64,000 nucleotides of DNA, from the NCBI RefSeq assembly GCF_007096635.1, contig NZ_VKAA01000018.1, forward strand, positions 1 through 64,000. Direction: 5' to 3'. A program made the position numbers and the translations under genes. This stretch comes from Mycolicibacterium sp. 018/SC-01/001 (GTDB lineage Bacteria > Actinomycetota > Actinomycetes > Mycobacteriales > Mycobacteriaceae). Below the pieces are notes generated by a model that saw only the letters and a list, made by a program, of their open reading frames with translations, was not told the origin of the DNA and made no database searches. Within the stretch, counting starts at the first letter, position 1, and each line of letters opens with the position of its first letter. Positions 1 through 8,453 of the stretch are shown one piece after another.

Positions 1-150
1 CACGGCCGCCACACCGCCACCTACCACACCCCCACCGGAGCCACCTACCACTCCACCGCACCACCACAACCCGGACCGCCACCGGCCCGCAGGTACAGCA
101 TGGTCGAGGGCGTCCTCGCCATCGATCTGATCAGGCGCGACGTTGCGTGA
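1..150 (+). CDS. C-terminal fragment, probable DUF222/HNH (13E12-type) protein
   Basis: An open frame enters from the left edge and stops with TGA at 148-150, leaving 49 residues. The visible tail contains TPTGATYHSTAPP, which resembles the TSPTGHTYTT-type tail of DUF222-HNH endonuclease (13E12 repeat) proteins common in mycobacteria. The rest is proline-rich with no motif. It converges on the acetoacetyl-CoA synthetase gene and overlaps its 3' end by 20 bp. Too little is visible to say whether the HNH domain is intact. The frame could also be fortuitous. Confidence 0.4.
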   Translation, partial: HGRHTATYHTPTGATYHSTAPPQPGPPPARRYSMVEGVLAIDLIRRDVA

Positions 151-2044
151 CGTACCAGTCGAGCAGATCCGGATCGTCGACGGCGCTGCGGTCGACGACG
201 GTAGCCGCATCGCGGCCTTGGAAGAGCTTCTTGATCGGCACCTCGAGCTTCTTGCCGGTGCGGGTGTGTGGCACGCCGGGCGCGACGATGATCTCGTCGG
301 GCACGTGACGTGGGGAGACCTCGCTGCGGATGACGTCGTTGATGCGTTGGCGCAGAACGTCATCGAGCTCCACACCGTCGGCGAGCACCACGAACAGGGG
401 CATCCAGTAGCCGCCGTCGGATTGTTCGGCGCCGATCACCAGCGCCTCGGCGATCTCAGGGAGCCGCTCGACCGCCTGGTAGATGTCCGCACTCCCCATC
501 CGGATGCCGTGGCGATTCAGGGTGGAGTCGGACCGGCCGTGCACGATGACGCTGCCGCGATCGGTGATCGTGATCCAGTCACCGTGCCGCCAGACCCCGG
601 GATAGGTGTCGAAATAGGCGTCCCGGTACCGGCTTCGGTCGGGGTCGTTCCAGAACGCGATCGGCATCGACGGCATCGGCTTGGTGATGACGAGCTCCCC
701 GACCTCGCCACGGACCGGATGACCCGACTCGTCCCACGCGTCCACGGCCGCACCCAGATACGGCGCGGAGAGTTCACCCGGCCACACCGCCACGGTGCGG
801 ACGCCGCCGATGAACGCGGACACCACGTCGGTGCCGCCGCTGATCGAGGCGACCTGCACACCGGTGTTGTCGGCCAGCCACTCCGACGACGACGGCGGCA
901 GCGACGAGCCGGTGATGCCGACGCTGCGCAGCGCAGACAGGTCGTGCGTGACCGAGGGAGTGACACCGGCCTTCATGCACCCCAGCACGTATCCGGGACT
1001 GGTACCCACCACCGTCGCACCGATACGCGCAGCGATGGCCCACAGCGCGTCGGGCTCCGGAGCGCTCGGGCTGCCGTCGTAACAGACGATCGTCGCGCCG
1101 ACCAACAACCCCGCGACCTGGAAATTCCACATCATCCAACTGGGACTGGTGTACCAGAAAAACGTGTCGTCGGGACCGATGTCAGATTGCAGCGCAACAG
1201 CTTTGAGATGTTCCACGACGACCCCGCCGTGACCGTGCACGATGCCCTTCGGCAAACCAGTCGTGCCCGAAGAGAACAGGATCCACAGCGGGTGGTCGAA
1301 CGGCACGGTGACGCCCTCGAGGCCATGCGGGCTCACGTCCTCGAGGTCAGCCAGCGTGAATGTGGCGCTCAGCGTGGGCAATCCGTCCCGCACCGCCTCG
1401 ACGTCGGCACGCTTGTCGCGGTACTTGCCGGCGAAGTGGTAGCCGTCAGCGGCGACCAGCGCCTTCGGTTCCAGCTGACCCAATCGGTCCAGCGCGGCCT
1501 TCGCCGAGTAGTCCTGACCGCAGGCACTCCACACCGCGCCGATGCTCGCCGTCGCGAGGAACGCGATCACCGCTTCGGCGATGTTGGGCAGGTAGCCGAC
1601 CACCCGGTCGCCGGCGGTGACGCCGCCGGCGCGCAGCTTCTGCGCGAATGCGGCCGCGCGGCCGAGCAATTCGTCCCACGACATCTCGCGGTCCGGCGCG
1701 TTCTCACTGACGGAGACGATCGCGGGGCGGTCGGAGCGGGCATTGCGCACGATCGCGTCGACGTAGTTGCACATGGTTCCCGGAAACCACTGGACACCGG
1801 GCATGTCGGTGCCTTCGAGCACCGTGGAACTCCGCTCGCCGAGGTCGAAGTAATCCCACAGCGCCGACCAGAACGACTCGAGGTCATCGACCGACCACTG
1901 CCACAGGGCGTGGTAGTCGGGATAATGGCCCCCGGTGCGCCGCTCGGCGAACCGCGCGAAGTCGCTCACCCGCGAACCGGTGACATCGTCCTCGGAGGGC
2001 ACCCACTGGGGGGCATCAGTCGTCGACGTCAACGAGCGCTCCAT
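131..2044 (-). CDS. Acetoacetyl-CoA synthetase (acetoacetate-CoA ligase)
   Basis: AMP-forming enzyme of 637 residues that activates acetoacetate to acetoacetyl-CoA with ATP and CoA in the cytosol. The N-terminal ACS-type cap (WQWSVDDLESFWSALWDYF, about residues 48-66) and the A3 P-loop ILFSSGTTGLPKG (255-267) are clear. The C-terminal A10 motif TRTGKKLEVP carries the catalytic lysine. Full length for the family (about 650). The ATG at 2044 is chosen because it overlaps the end of the upstream dehydrogenase gene by 16 bp; an in-frame ATG at 2104 would lie deep inside that gene. It is the last gene of a three-gene operon with a 3-hydroxybutyrate dehydrogenase and an MHS transporter, which together import and activate ketone bodies. 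The exact acid substrate is inferred from family and context. Confidence 0.88.
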   Translation of the reverse strand: MERSLTSTTDAPQWVPSEDDVTGSRVSDFARFAERRTGGHYPDYHALWQWSVDDLESFWSALWDYFDLGERSSTVLEGTDMPGVQWFPGTMCNYVDAIVRNARSDRPAIVSVSENAPDREMSWDELLGRAAAFAQKLRAGGVTAGDRVVGYLPNIAEAVIAFLATASIGAVWSACGQDYSAKAALDRLGQLEPKALVAADGYHFAGKYRDKRADVEAVRDGLPTLSATFTLADLEDVSPHGLEGVTVPFDHPLWILFSSGTTGLPKGIVHGHGGVVVEHLKAVALQSDIGPDDTFFWYTSPSWMMWNFQVAGLLVGATIVCYDGSPSAPEPDALWAIAARIGATVVGTSPGYVLGCMKAGVTPSVTHDLSALRSVGITGSSLPPSSSEWLADNTGVQVASISGGTDVVSAFIGGVRTVAVWPGELSAPYLGAAVDAWDESGHPVRGEVGELVITKPMPSMPIAFWNDPDRSRYRDAYFDTYPGVWRHGDWITITDRGSVIVHGRSDSTLNRHGIRMGSADIYQAVERLPEIAEALVIGAEQSDGGYWMPLFVVLADGVELDDVLRQRINDVIRSEVSPRHVPDEIIVAPGVPHTRTGKKLEVPIKKLFQGRDAATVVDRSAVDDPDLLDWYVTQRRA

Positions 2045-2784
2045 CCACCGTCCATCGTGTACGACGCACCGGTCACCATTCCTGCCGCCGGCGTTGCCAG
2101 CCATGCCACCAACGCGCTCACCTCCTCCGGTTCGACGAGCCGCTTCACCGCACTCTCCTTGAGGAGGATGTCCGTGATGACCTGATCCTCGGCGATGTTA
2201 TGTGTTCGCGCCTGATCGGCGATCTGCTTCGTCACCAACGGGGTGCGCACGTAACCCGGATTGACGCAGTTGCTGGTGACTCCGTGCGGGCCGCCCTCCA
2301 GCGCGGTGACTTTGGACAACCCCTCGAGGGCGTGCTTGGCCGTCACGTAGGCGACCTTGAACGGCGATGCCCGCAGCCCGTGGATGGACGAGATGTTGAT
2401 GACGCGCCCGTAGCCCTCGCGGTACATGTGCGGTAGCGCGGCCCGGATCAACAGGAACGGCGCCTGGACCATCAGTGCGAGCATCGCGCGGAAGCGGTCC
2501 GGTGGGAACTCCGCGATCTCGTTGATGCTCTGGATGCCGGCGTTGTTGACGAGGATGTCGACCTCGAGCCGCAGGTCTTCGAGTGCCGCGACGTCCGACA
2601 GGTCCAGAGACCAGGCCGTGCCGCCGATCTCCTGGGCCAGCGCCTTCGCGCCCACGTCGTCGATGTCGGCGACCGTGACCGATGCGCCCCGAGATGCGAG
2701 TTCTCGTGCGCACGCAGCGCCGATGCCGCTGGCGCCCCCCGTCACCAGGGCGGTTCGGCCCTGCAGCTCGCCCGGCCCGCTCAT
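2029..2784 (-). CDS. 3-hydroxybutyrate dehydrogenase (SDR family)
   Basis: Classical short-chain dehydrogenase of 251 residues, expected to oxidise D-3-hydroxybutyrate to acetoacetate with NAD+. The nucleotide-binding motif TGGASGIG is near residues 13-20, followed by NNAG and the catalytic Ser plus YVTAK (YxxxK). The late stretch LLKESAVKRLVEPEEVSALVAWL is characteristic of bacterial 3-hydroxybutyrate dehydrogenases. The stop of the upstream transporter overlaps this start as ATGA (2781-2784), and its own stop overlaps the synthetase start. The three products form a short route: uptake, oxidation to acetoacetate, activation to acetoacetyl-CoA. Other SDR substrates are possible, but the downstream acetoacetyl-CoA synthetase supports this call. 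Confidence 0.85.
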   Translation of the reverse strand: MSGPGELQGRTALVTGGASGIGAACARELASRGASVTVADIDDVGAKALAQEIGGTAWSLDLSDVAALEDLRLEVDILVNNAGIQSINEIAEFPPDRFRAMLALMVQAPFLLIRAALPHMYREGYGRVINISSIHGLRASPFKVAYVTAKHALEGLSKVTALEGGPHGVTSNCVNPGYVRTPLVTKQIADQARTHNIAEDQVITDILLKESAVKRLVEPEEVSALVAWLATPAAGMVTGASYTMDGGWSAR

Positions 2785-4136
2785 ACGATGCCCGCCTTGG
2801 CGAGCTGCTCCCGGTCGGCCTCGTCGAGCGTCTTGAGGTCCAGCCCGGTGGTCTCGCGGGTGAAGAAGGCGGCGATCAGCGTGATGACGGCAGCGCCGGC
2901 GAGATAGACCGCGATCGGCACCCAGGTGCCGAAGTCGTCGAGCAGCCACGTCGCGATCGCGGGCGCCAGCGACCCCGCGACGATCGAGGTGACCTGGTAT
3001 CCCAGCGAGACGCCCGAGTACCGCATCCGCGTCGGGAACATCTCCGCCATGATTGCCGGCTGCGGCGCGTACATCAGCGAATGGATCATCAGCCCGAGGA
3101 TGACCGCCGCCATGATGAGCAGGTAGTCACCACTGTTCATCATCGGGAACGCGAAGAAGCCCCACGTGGCGGCCAGCGCGGCGCCGACCATGTACACCGG
3201 GCGCCGGCCGAAGCGGTCGGAGAGCTTGCCGACCTGCGGGATGACCAGGAAGTGCACGAGGTGCGCGGCCAGCAGCCACCAGAGAATGTCGCTGGTGTCG
3301 GCGCCCACATGGGTTTTGAGGTAGACGATCGAGAACGTGACGACGAGGTAGTACATGATGTTCTCCGCGAAGCGCAGACCCATCGCCGTGAAAACCCCAC
3401 GGGGATAACGCTTCAGCACCTCGAACACGCCGTAGGACACCGCCTTGACCCGCTCGACCTCCTGCTGCGCCTCCACGAAGATCGGCGCGTCGGTGACCTT
3501 GGTGCGGATGTAGTAGCCGATCAGCACGACCACCGCCGACAACCAGAACGCGACCCGCCAGCCCCACGACAGGAACGCTTCGTCCGACAGCGTCCCGGTG
3601 AGCACGAGCAGCACCACTGTGGCCAGCATGTTGCCGACCGGCACCGCGGCCTGCGGCCAGCTCGCCCAGAACGCGCGGTCCTTGTTCGGGCTGTGTTCGG
3701 CGACCAGCAGCACCGCACCGCCCCACTCACCGCCGACGGCGAAGCCCTGCAGGAAGCGCAGCAGCACCAACAGGATCGGCGCCCACACCCCGATCTGCGC
3801 ATAGGTCGGCAGGCAGCCCATCAGGAACGTGACGACGCCCACGAGCAGGATCGCGAACTGCAGCAGCTTCTTGCGGCCGTACTTGTCACCGAAGTGCCCG
3901 AACACGATTCCGCCGAGTGGACGGGCGACGAAGCCGACCGCATACGTGAGCAGCGCCGCGATCAGTCCTGCAGCCTCGCTCGTCCCTTCGGCGAAGAACA
4001 CCTTGTTGAACACCAGCGTGGCAGCGGTGGCGTACAGGAAGAACTCGTACCACTCCACGACGGTGCCGGCCATCGACGCCGCGACGACGCGCTTGAGGCC
4101 GGTCGTGACCGACCCGGCGTCCTGTTGCGTACTCAA
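2781..4136 (-). CDS. MFS transporter, metabolite:H+ symporter (MHS) family
   Basis: Predicted 451-residue inner-membrane symporter with about 12 membrane segments. The family signature is visible: VVEWYEFFLYA in TM1, then GHFGDKYGRKK between TM2 and TM3, and the duplicated loop GKLSDRFGRRP in the second half. MHS members carry organic acids or zwitterions with protons; the co-transcribed dehydrogenase and ligase suggest 3-hydroxybutyrate or acetoacetate here (inference). The TTG at 4136 is preferred because AAAGGGG lies about 6 nt upstream; an in-frame GTG at 4166 would give 461 residues. First gene of the ketone-body operon, divergent from the LysR gene at 4245. Confidence 0.82.
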   Translation of the reverse strand: MSTQQDAGSVTTGLKRVVAASMAGTVVEWYEFFLYATAATLVFNKVFFAEGTSEAAGLIAALLTYAVGFVARPLGGIVFGHFGDKYGRKKLLQFAILLVGVVTFLMGCLPTYAQIGVWAPILLVLLRFLQGFAVGGEWGGAVLLVAEHSPNKDRAFWASWPQAAVPVGNMLATVVLLVLTGTLSDEAFLSWGWRVAFWLSAVVVLIGYYIRTKVTDAPIFVEAQQEVERVKAVSYGVFEVLKRYPRGVFTAMGLRFAENIMYYLVVTFSIVYLKTHVGADTSDILWWLLAAHLVHFLVIPQVGKLSDRFGRRPVYMVGAALAATWGFFAFPMMNSGDYLLIMAAVILGLMIHSLMYAPQPAIMAEMFPTRMRYSGVSLGYQVTSIVAGSLAPAIATWLLDDFGTWVPIAVYLAGAAVITLIAAFFTRETTGLDLKTLDEADREQLAKAGIV

Positions 4137-4227
4137 TTCACACCCCTTTGTTGTGATGCCGACCACAGATGGCAGTGAGTATTCCTGCAGCTACCCACCA
4201 CAGCAATGGCCAAAACCGCACCAAGGA

Positions 4228-4243
4228 TCTGCGAAAATGCAGA
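4228..4243. promoter_or_regulatory. Candidate LysR operator
   Basis: Perfect 5-bp inverted repeat TCTGC-N6-GCAGA ending 1 bp before the LysR-type gene's ATG at 4245, in the divergent region with the MHS transporter. Its position would suit autorepression. A looser dyad (TGTTG...CACA) lies closer to the transporter. No binding data; assigned by symmetry and position only. Confidence 0.4.
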
Positions 4244-4244
4244 A

Positions 4245-5168
4245 ATGACCGCAGGCGCGCGACGACCGAGTGCCGATGATCTGCTCGTGCTGCTCGCCGT
4301 CGGACGCACAGGCCGCTACACCACGGCCGCCGAGGAGCTGGGCCTCAACCACACGACGATCAGCCGCCGCATCACCGCGCTCGAGCAGGCGATGGGCGGG
4401 CGCGTCCTCGCGCGCGTCGCCGGCGGCTGGGAGCTGACCGAACTCGGCCGCGATGCCCTCGCGGCCGCCGAAGCGGTCGAGTCGGCGGTGCGATCACTCG
4501 CCGTCGACTCGGCGGGCCACCGCACCCTCGAGGGCGTCGTCCGACTGTCGGCCACCGACGGGTTCTCCGCCTACGTCGCGGCCCCGGCTGCCGCGGCGGT
4601 ACAGCGGAAGCACCCGAAGGTCGCTGTCGAGATCGTGGCCGCGACCCGGCGCGCCACCCAGCAGCGGTCGGGACTCGACCTCGAAGTGGTGGTCGCCGAA
4701 CCCGAGAGCGAGCCCCGCGTGCACCGGGCCACGGCCCTGCGTCTGGGCGAGTACTGCCTGGGCCTCTACGGCTCACACGACTACCTCGCGGAGAACGGTT
4801 CGCCTGTGGATGTGGCCGACCTGCACCGGTTTCCGCTGGTCTACTTCATCGACTCGATGCTGCAGGTCGACGATCTGGACCTGGCGACGAGCTTCGCGCC
4901 CGCGATGCGCGAATCGGTGACCTCGACCAACGTGTTCGTCCACGTCGAGGCCACCAGGGCGGCCGCGGGCATCGGGCTGCTTCCCTGTTTCATGGCCGAT
5001 CGACACGACGATCTCGTCCGCGTGCTGACCGACACCGTCTCCGTCCGACTCGCCTACTGGCTCGTCGCAAGGCCGGAGACACGACGCCGCCCGGAGGTGG
5101 CCGCCCTTGTCGATGCGATCAGAGACCAGATGAGTGCACAGCACGACGTCCTGCTGGGCGCCGTCTAA
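4245..5168 (+). CDS. LysR-family transcriptional regulator
   Basis: Regulator of 307 residues. The N-terminal winged HTH (about residues 8-66) reads TTAAEELGLNHTTISRRITALEQ, typical of LysR proteins, and the rest is a substrate-binding-like effector domain with two alpha/beta lobes. The start at 4245 gives the usual distance to the HTH; an ATG at 4206 is in frame but poorly placed. It is divergent from the MHS-dehydrogenase-ligase operon, the usual arrangement for a LysR regulator and its target, so it probably responds to a ketone body or short-chain acid (inference). An alpha/beta-hydrolase gene follows after 8 bp on the same strand. Confidence 0.85.
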   Translation: MTAGARRPSADDLLVLLAVGRTGRYTTAAEELGLNHTTISRRITALEQAMGGRVLARVAGGWELTELGRDALAAAEAVESAVRSLAVDSAGHRTLEGVVRLSATDGFSAYVAAPAAAAVQRKHPKVAVEIVAATRRATQQRSGLDLEVVVAEPESEPRVHRATALRLGEYCLGLYGSHDYLAENGSPVDVADLHRFPLVYFIDSMLQVDDLDLATSFAPAMRESVTSTNVFVHVEATRAAAGIGLLPCFMADRHDDLVRVLTDTVSVRLAYWLVARPETRRRPEVAALVDAIRDQMSAQHDVLLGAV

Positions 5169-5176
5169 CGTGAGGC

Positions 5177-5959
5177 ATGCCATTCCTCGACCATCCCCGC
5201 GGACGCGCCTACTACCGCCACTGGGCAACGCCCGATCCTGCCGCCGCCGTCGTGTTCCTGCACGGGTTCGGCGAGCACACCGGGCTCTACCACCGGTATG
5301 GATTCGCCCTGAACGCGGCGGGCATCGACCTGTTGGTTGTCGACCAGTTCGGCCACGGCCTGTCGCCCGGCACCCGCGGTGACTTCGGCACCATCGAGGA
5401 CAGCTCGGCGCTGGCCGACGGTCTCATCGCCCTCGCCAACGCCGAACGCCCGGGGCTTCCGCTGGTGGCTCAGGGGCATTCGTTCGGCTCGATCGTCACC
5501 CTGTTCCGGCTACTGGACACCCCGGCACGGTTCCGGGCGGGCGTCATCTCCGGGGCACCGCTGGTCGCCGTGCCCGAGCTCCTCGACGTGGACACCTCCC
5601 TCGACCTCGACCTCGACTGGCTCTCGGCAGACCCGTTCTACCTCGACTCCCTGGAAAACGATCCGCTCGCGTTCGCCGACGCCGACAGTCGCGCCCTGGC
5701 ACGCGAACTCGATCGAGCGTGGAATCGGTTCGGCTCCGACCTGCCGAACCTGCAGGTCCCGACGCTCGCCGTGCACGGCACTATCGATCCCATCGCGCCC
5801 ATCGGAGCCGTGCGCGCCTACGCCGACACCATCCCAGCGCTCGAGCTCATCGAGTATCCGGGCGCCCGCCACGACATCCTGAACGAGACCGTGCACCGGG
5901 AGGTGTCGGCAGCGATCATCCCGTTCATCCACAGGGTTATCCACATTGGGGATGAATGA
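5177..5959 (+). CDS. Alpha/beta hydrolase, monoacylglycerol-lipase-like
   Basis: Serine hydrolase of 260 residues. The oxyanion-hole segment FLHGFGEH (27-34) and the nucleophile elbow GHSFG with Ser102 are clear. A late acid (HGTIDPIAP) and histidine (GARHD) complete a plausible triad. The early pattern HGFGEHTGLYHRY resembles monoacylglycerol lipases and lysophospholipases of the Hydrolase_4 group. No signal peptide, so probably cytosolic. It follows the LysR gene by 8 bp and may be co-transcribed with it. The substrate cannot be read from sequence. Confidence 0.75.
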   Translation: MPFLDHPRGRAYYRHWATPDPAAAVVFLHGFGEHTGLYHRYGFALNAAGIDLLVVDQFGHGLSPGTRGDFGTIEDSSALADGLIALANAERPGLPLVAQGHSFGSIVTLFRLLDTPARFRAGVISGAPLVAVPELLDVDTSLDLDLDWLSADPFYLDSLENDPLAFADADSRALARELDRAWNRFGSDLPNLQVPTLAVHGTIDPIAPIGAVRAYADTIPALELIEYPGARHDILNETVHREVSAAIIPFIHRVIHIGDE

Positions 5960-5971
5960 CAAGCGTGTCAT

Positions 5972-6514
5972 TCAGCCGAGGATCAACCGGGTCGCGTCGC
6001 GAAGGACCTTCGCCCGTCCACCGGCGAACCCGTCGGCCGCGATCAGGTGGTCACCGATCACCAGCGAGAACGCCAGCATCGCGCGCGCCTCGACATCGTC
6101 CGCGTCACCGGACGTCGTGGTGATCAACTCCCTCAGGTAGTCCATCCTGCGGTTGTCGACCCGACGCAACCGCGCCGCGACCGCAGCATCTCGTCGCGCC
6201 CACTCCCGCACGGCGAGATCGATCGGCACCAGATCGGGGGCGAGCATGCCGGCCCGGCGCGCCTTGCGCGGTGCGTCCCCGCCCTCGGCCTCGACGCGGC
6301 CGCGCACGTCGTCGATGCTCCGCCGCTCCCAATCGTCGAGCATCGCGTCGACCAACTCCGCACGCCCGCCGAACTGCCTGTAGAACCCGCCGCGTGTCAC
6401 GCCGAGCCGCTGGGCGAGCACCTCCACGCGCACCGCGCCGGACCCTTCGGTGGCCAGCACGTCCAGGCCGGTGTCGATCCAGAGTTGACGCGGGGTTCGT
6501 ACTGGTGGAGCCAC
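5972..6514 (-). CDS. TetR-family transcriptional regulator
   Basis: Repressor-type protein of 180 residues starting with GTG at 6514. The N-terminal TetR HTH is evident (LAQRLGVTRGGFYRQFGGRAELVDAML, about residues 33-60); the C-terminal ligand-binding half is unassigned. It is divergent from the small gene at 6541, with an 8-bp perfect inverted repeat lying between and over that gene's start codon. The simplest reading is that this regulator represses itself and the divergent gene. Ligand unknown. Confidence 0.85.
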   Translation of the reverse strand: MAPPVRTPRQLWIDTGLDVLATEGSGAVRVEVLAQRLGVTRGGFYRQFGGRAELVDAMLDDWERRSIDDVRGRVEAEGGDAPRKARRAGMLAPDLVPIDLAVREWARRDAAVAARLRRVDNRRMDYLRELITTTSGDADDVEARAMLAFSLVIGDHLIAADGFAGGRAKVLRDATRLILG

Positions 6515-6515
6515 G

Positions 6516-6542
6516 ATAGATACAGTACAGTTCCGTATCTAT
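6516..6542. promoter_or_regulatory. TetR-type operator
   Basis: ATAGATAC (6516-6523) and GTATCTAT (6535-6542) form a perfect 8-bp inverted repeat with an 11-nt spacer. It fills the 26-bp gap between the divergent tetR and the gene at 6541 and runs into the latter's ATG. That implies leaderless or near-leaderless transcription of the target and direct promoter occlusion. Confidence 0.7.
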
Positions 6543-6984
6543 GGACGCAGACGCCGACACACTGCGCACGTACTGCACTCTCGACCGCATCGACCATGTG
6601 GACACCCACCTGTTGCCCGATACCCGAGACCGAACGCCCGAACAATGGGCGCGCGAGATCCTCGAGGGCCCTCCGGCCGCAACGCGGGCACTGCTTCTGG
6701 CGGGCTGGACCATGCTGGGGCTACGGGTGCACCATCGCGGACCGGGCGCCATCGCCGGCTGGCCGATCATCCATCGCGACTCCGAACACGTCCTCCTGCA
6801 GGGTGATTCACCGTTGGGTCTCACCGGTCAGCTGGTGACCCGCGTGACCGAGGACGGGGTCCAGTTCGCCGCCTTCGTCCGGCTCGCCAACCCAGCGGCA
6901 CGCGCGCTGTGGGCCAGAGCCCTGCCGACGCACCTGAAGTTCGTCGACTCACTGCTGCGCGGAGCCGCAGAGCGGACCGGCTAG
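6541..6984 (+). CDS. Conserved hypothetical protein, TetR-divergent
   Basis: Protein of 147 residues with no signal peptide or membrane segment. The pattern DHVDTHLLPDTRDRTPEQWAREI then AGWTMLGLRV and RALPTHLKFVDSLLRGA recalls a family of small actinobacterial proteins, possibly SRPBCC-like, often found beside TetR regulators; I cannot give it a function. The start codon coincides with the right arm of the TetR operator and there is no room for a ribosome-binding site, so a leaderless mRNA is likely. Its 3' end overlaps hsaB (convergent) by 4 bp. Confidence 0.65.
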   Translation: MDADADTLRTYCTLDRIDHVDTHLLPDTRDRTPEQWAREILEGPPAATRALLLAGWTMLGLRVHHRGPGAIAGWPIIHRDSEHVLLQGDSPLGLTGQLVTRVTEDGVQFAAFVRLANPAARALWARALPTHLKFVDSLLRGAAERTG

Positions 6985-7547
6985 AGCCAGGTGTCGTCCG
7001 TGGTCGCGGTCAGGAACGCCTCGAGATCGTTGCGCCAATCGGCGGGCGTCGTCTTGTCCGGCTCGATACCGGTGTACTGCCCCTGGTAGAACAGCAGCGG
7101 CCGCGGCTTCTTGCGCGGAACATCGGAGAGCGAATGCACCGCACCGAACACCACGAAGTGGTCGCCACCGTCGTGCACCGAGGCCACTGTGCAGTCGATG
7201 TGGGCGAGCGTGCCGTTGATGATCGGCGACCCCAGCGGCGACGGCGACCAGTCGATCTCCGCGAACTTGTCCGGTTCACGCGACCCGAAGCGCGCCGATA
7301 TGTCCTTCTGGTTCTCGTGCAGGATGTTCACACAGAACCTGCCGCTGGCCTCGATGGCCTGCCAGGACCGACTGACCTTCGTCGGGCAGAACAACACCAG
7401 CGGCGGGTCGAGCGACAGCGCGGCGAACGACTGACAGGCGAAGCCCACGGGAACGTCCTCGTGAACCGTCGTGATCACCGTGATCCCGGTGCAGAACTGG
7501 CCCAGCACATTGCGGAATGTGCGCGGGTCGATCGGCGCTGCAGACAC
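6981..7547 (-). CDS. hsaB: HsaB, flavin reductase of the HsaAB steroid monooxygenase
   Basis: Reductase component of 188 residues that supplies reduced flavin to HsaA for hydroxylation of 3-HSA to 3,4-DHSA in cholesterol ring degradation. It belongs to the flavin reductase FMN-binding-domain family: TFRNVLGQFCTGITVITT at the N-terminus, then GFACQSFAALSLDPPLV and the DGGDHFVVFGAV segment, closely matching M. tuberculosis HsaB (187 residues). The GTG at 7547 gives the family length and lies 2 bp after the hsaC stop. Last gene of the hsaADCB operon here; no nat (arylamine N-acetyltransferase) gene follows it, unlike in M. tuberculosis. Confidence 0.95.
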   Translation of the reverse strand: MSAAPIDPRTFRNVLGQFCTGITVITTVHEDVPVGFACQSFAALSLDPPLVLFCPTKVSRSWQAIEASGRFCVNILHENQKDISARFGSREPDKFAEIDWSPSPLGSPIINGTLAHIDCTVASVHDGGDHFVVFGAVHSLSDVPRKKPRPLLFYQGQYTGIEPDKTTPADWRNDLEAFLTATTDDTWL

Positions 7548-7549
7548 AG

Positions 7550-8449
7550 CTATTTGAAGCCCACGCTGAAATCGTGTCCCCACAGCGAGACTGCGGTGCT
7601 CTCCCGCGCCACCCAGCTGTGATCGTCGACTTCGAGGCCCTCGCAACCGAATTCGATGTCGAAACCACCAGGGGTTTTCATGTAGAACGACAGCATCTTG
7701 TCGTTGACGTGCCGACCGAGGGTCGCCGACATCTTGACCTTGCGGCGCAGCGCCCGGTCCAGGCACAGACCGACGTCGTCGGCGTTCTCCACTTCCACCA
7801 TCAGATGCACGATGCCACTGGGGGTCTCACCGGGCATGAACGCCAGGCTGTGGTGGCGGGGGTTCACGCCGAGGAAGCGCAACCACGCCGGCGCTCCGTC
7901 GGCCGGTCGACCCACCAGCTGCGGCGGCAGCTTCATCGAGTCACGCAGGCTGAAGCCCAGCACGTCACGGTAGAAGTGCAGCGTCTCGACGTCGTCACGC
8001 GTGGTGAGCACGACGTGACCCAGCCCCTGCTCCTCGGTGACGAACGTATGGCCGTACGGGCTGACGACCCGGCGGTGCTCCAACGCGACCCCGTGGAACA
8101 CCTCGAGGGTGTTGCCGGACGGATCGTCGAACGTGATCATCTCGTCGACGCGGCGCTCGGCGAGCTCCGTGGCGGTGCCCTCCTTGTACGGCACGCCCTG
8201 CACGTCGAGACGCTGCCGAACCTCCTGCAGCGCACCGGCATTGGCGGTTTCCCAGCCGGAGACCAGGAGGCGGTCGTGTTCGCCGGGGACGATGACCAGC
8301 CGGGCGGGGAACTCGTCCATCCGCAGATACAGGGCGCCCTCGGTGGCCCCGGCGCCCTCCACCATGCCGAGCACCTTGAGTGCGTACTCCCGCCACGCTG
8401 CGACGTCGGTGCTCTCGATACGCAGGTATCCGAGCGAACGGATCGTCAC
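7550..8449 (-). CDS. hsaC: HsaC, 3,4-DHSA extradiol dioxygenase
   Basis: Fe(II) extradiol dioxygenase of 299 residues that meta-cleaves the catechol 3,4-DHSA to 4,9-DSHA. It is a two-domain vicinal-oxygen-chelate protein. The three iron ligands fall at the positions known for mycobacterial HsaC: His145 (QGLGHVVLTT), His215 (GIVHLMVEV) and Glu266 (GGFDIEFG). It sits 4 bp after the hsaD stop and 2 bp before the hsaB start, so translation is coupled. Expression is expected to depend on the KstR box upstream of hsaA. Confidence 0.96.
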   Translation of the reverse strand: MTIRSLGYLRIESTDVAAWREYALKVLGMVEGAGATEGALYLRMDEFPARLVIVPGEHDRLLVSGWETANAGALQEVRQRLDVQGVPYKEGTATELAERRVDEMITFDDPSGNTLEVFHGVALEHRRVVSPYGHTFVTEEQGLGHVVLTTRDDVETLHFYRDVLGFSLRDSMKLPPQLVGRPADGAPAWLRFLGVNPRHHSLAFMPGETPSGIVHLMVEVENADDVGLCLDRALRRKVKMSATLGRHVNDKMLSFYMKTPGGFDIEFGCEGLEVDDHSWVARESTAVSLWGHDFSVGFK

Positions 8450-8453
8450 GACG

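Noticed and set aside
143..2185. 680-codon open frame on the plus strand opposite the synthetase gene
   Set aside because: Arg/His/Asp-rich translation without motifs; it mirrors codon positions of a well-supported gene in GC-rich DNA.
2682..4178. 498-codon plus-strand frame opposite the MHS transporter
   Set aside because: His/Arg/Asp-rich shadow with no family features.
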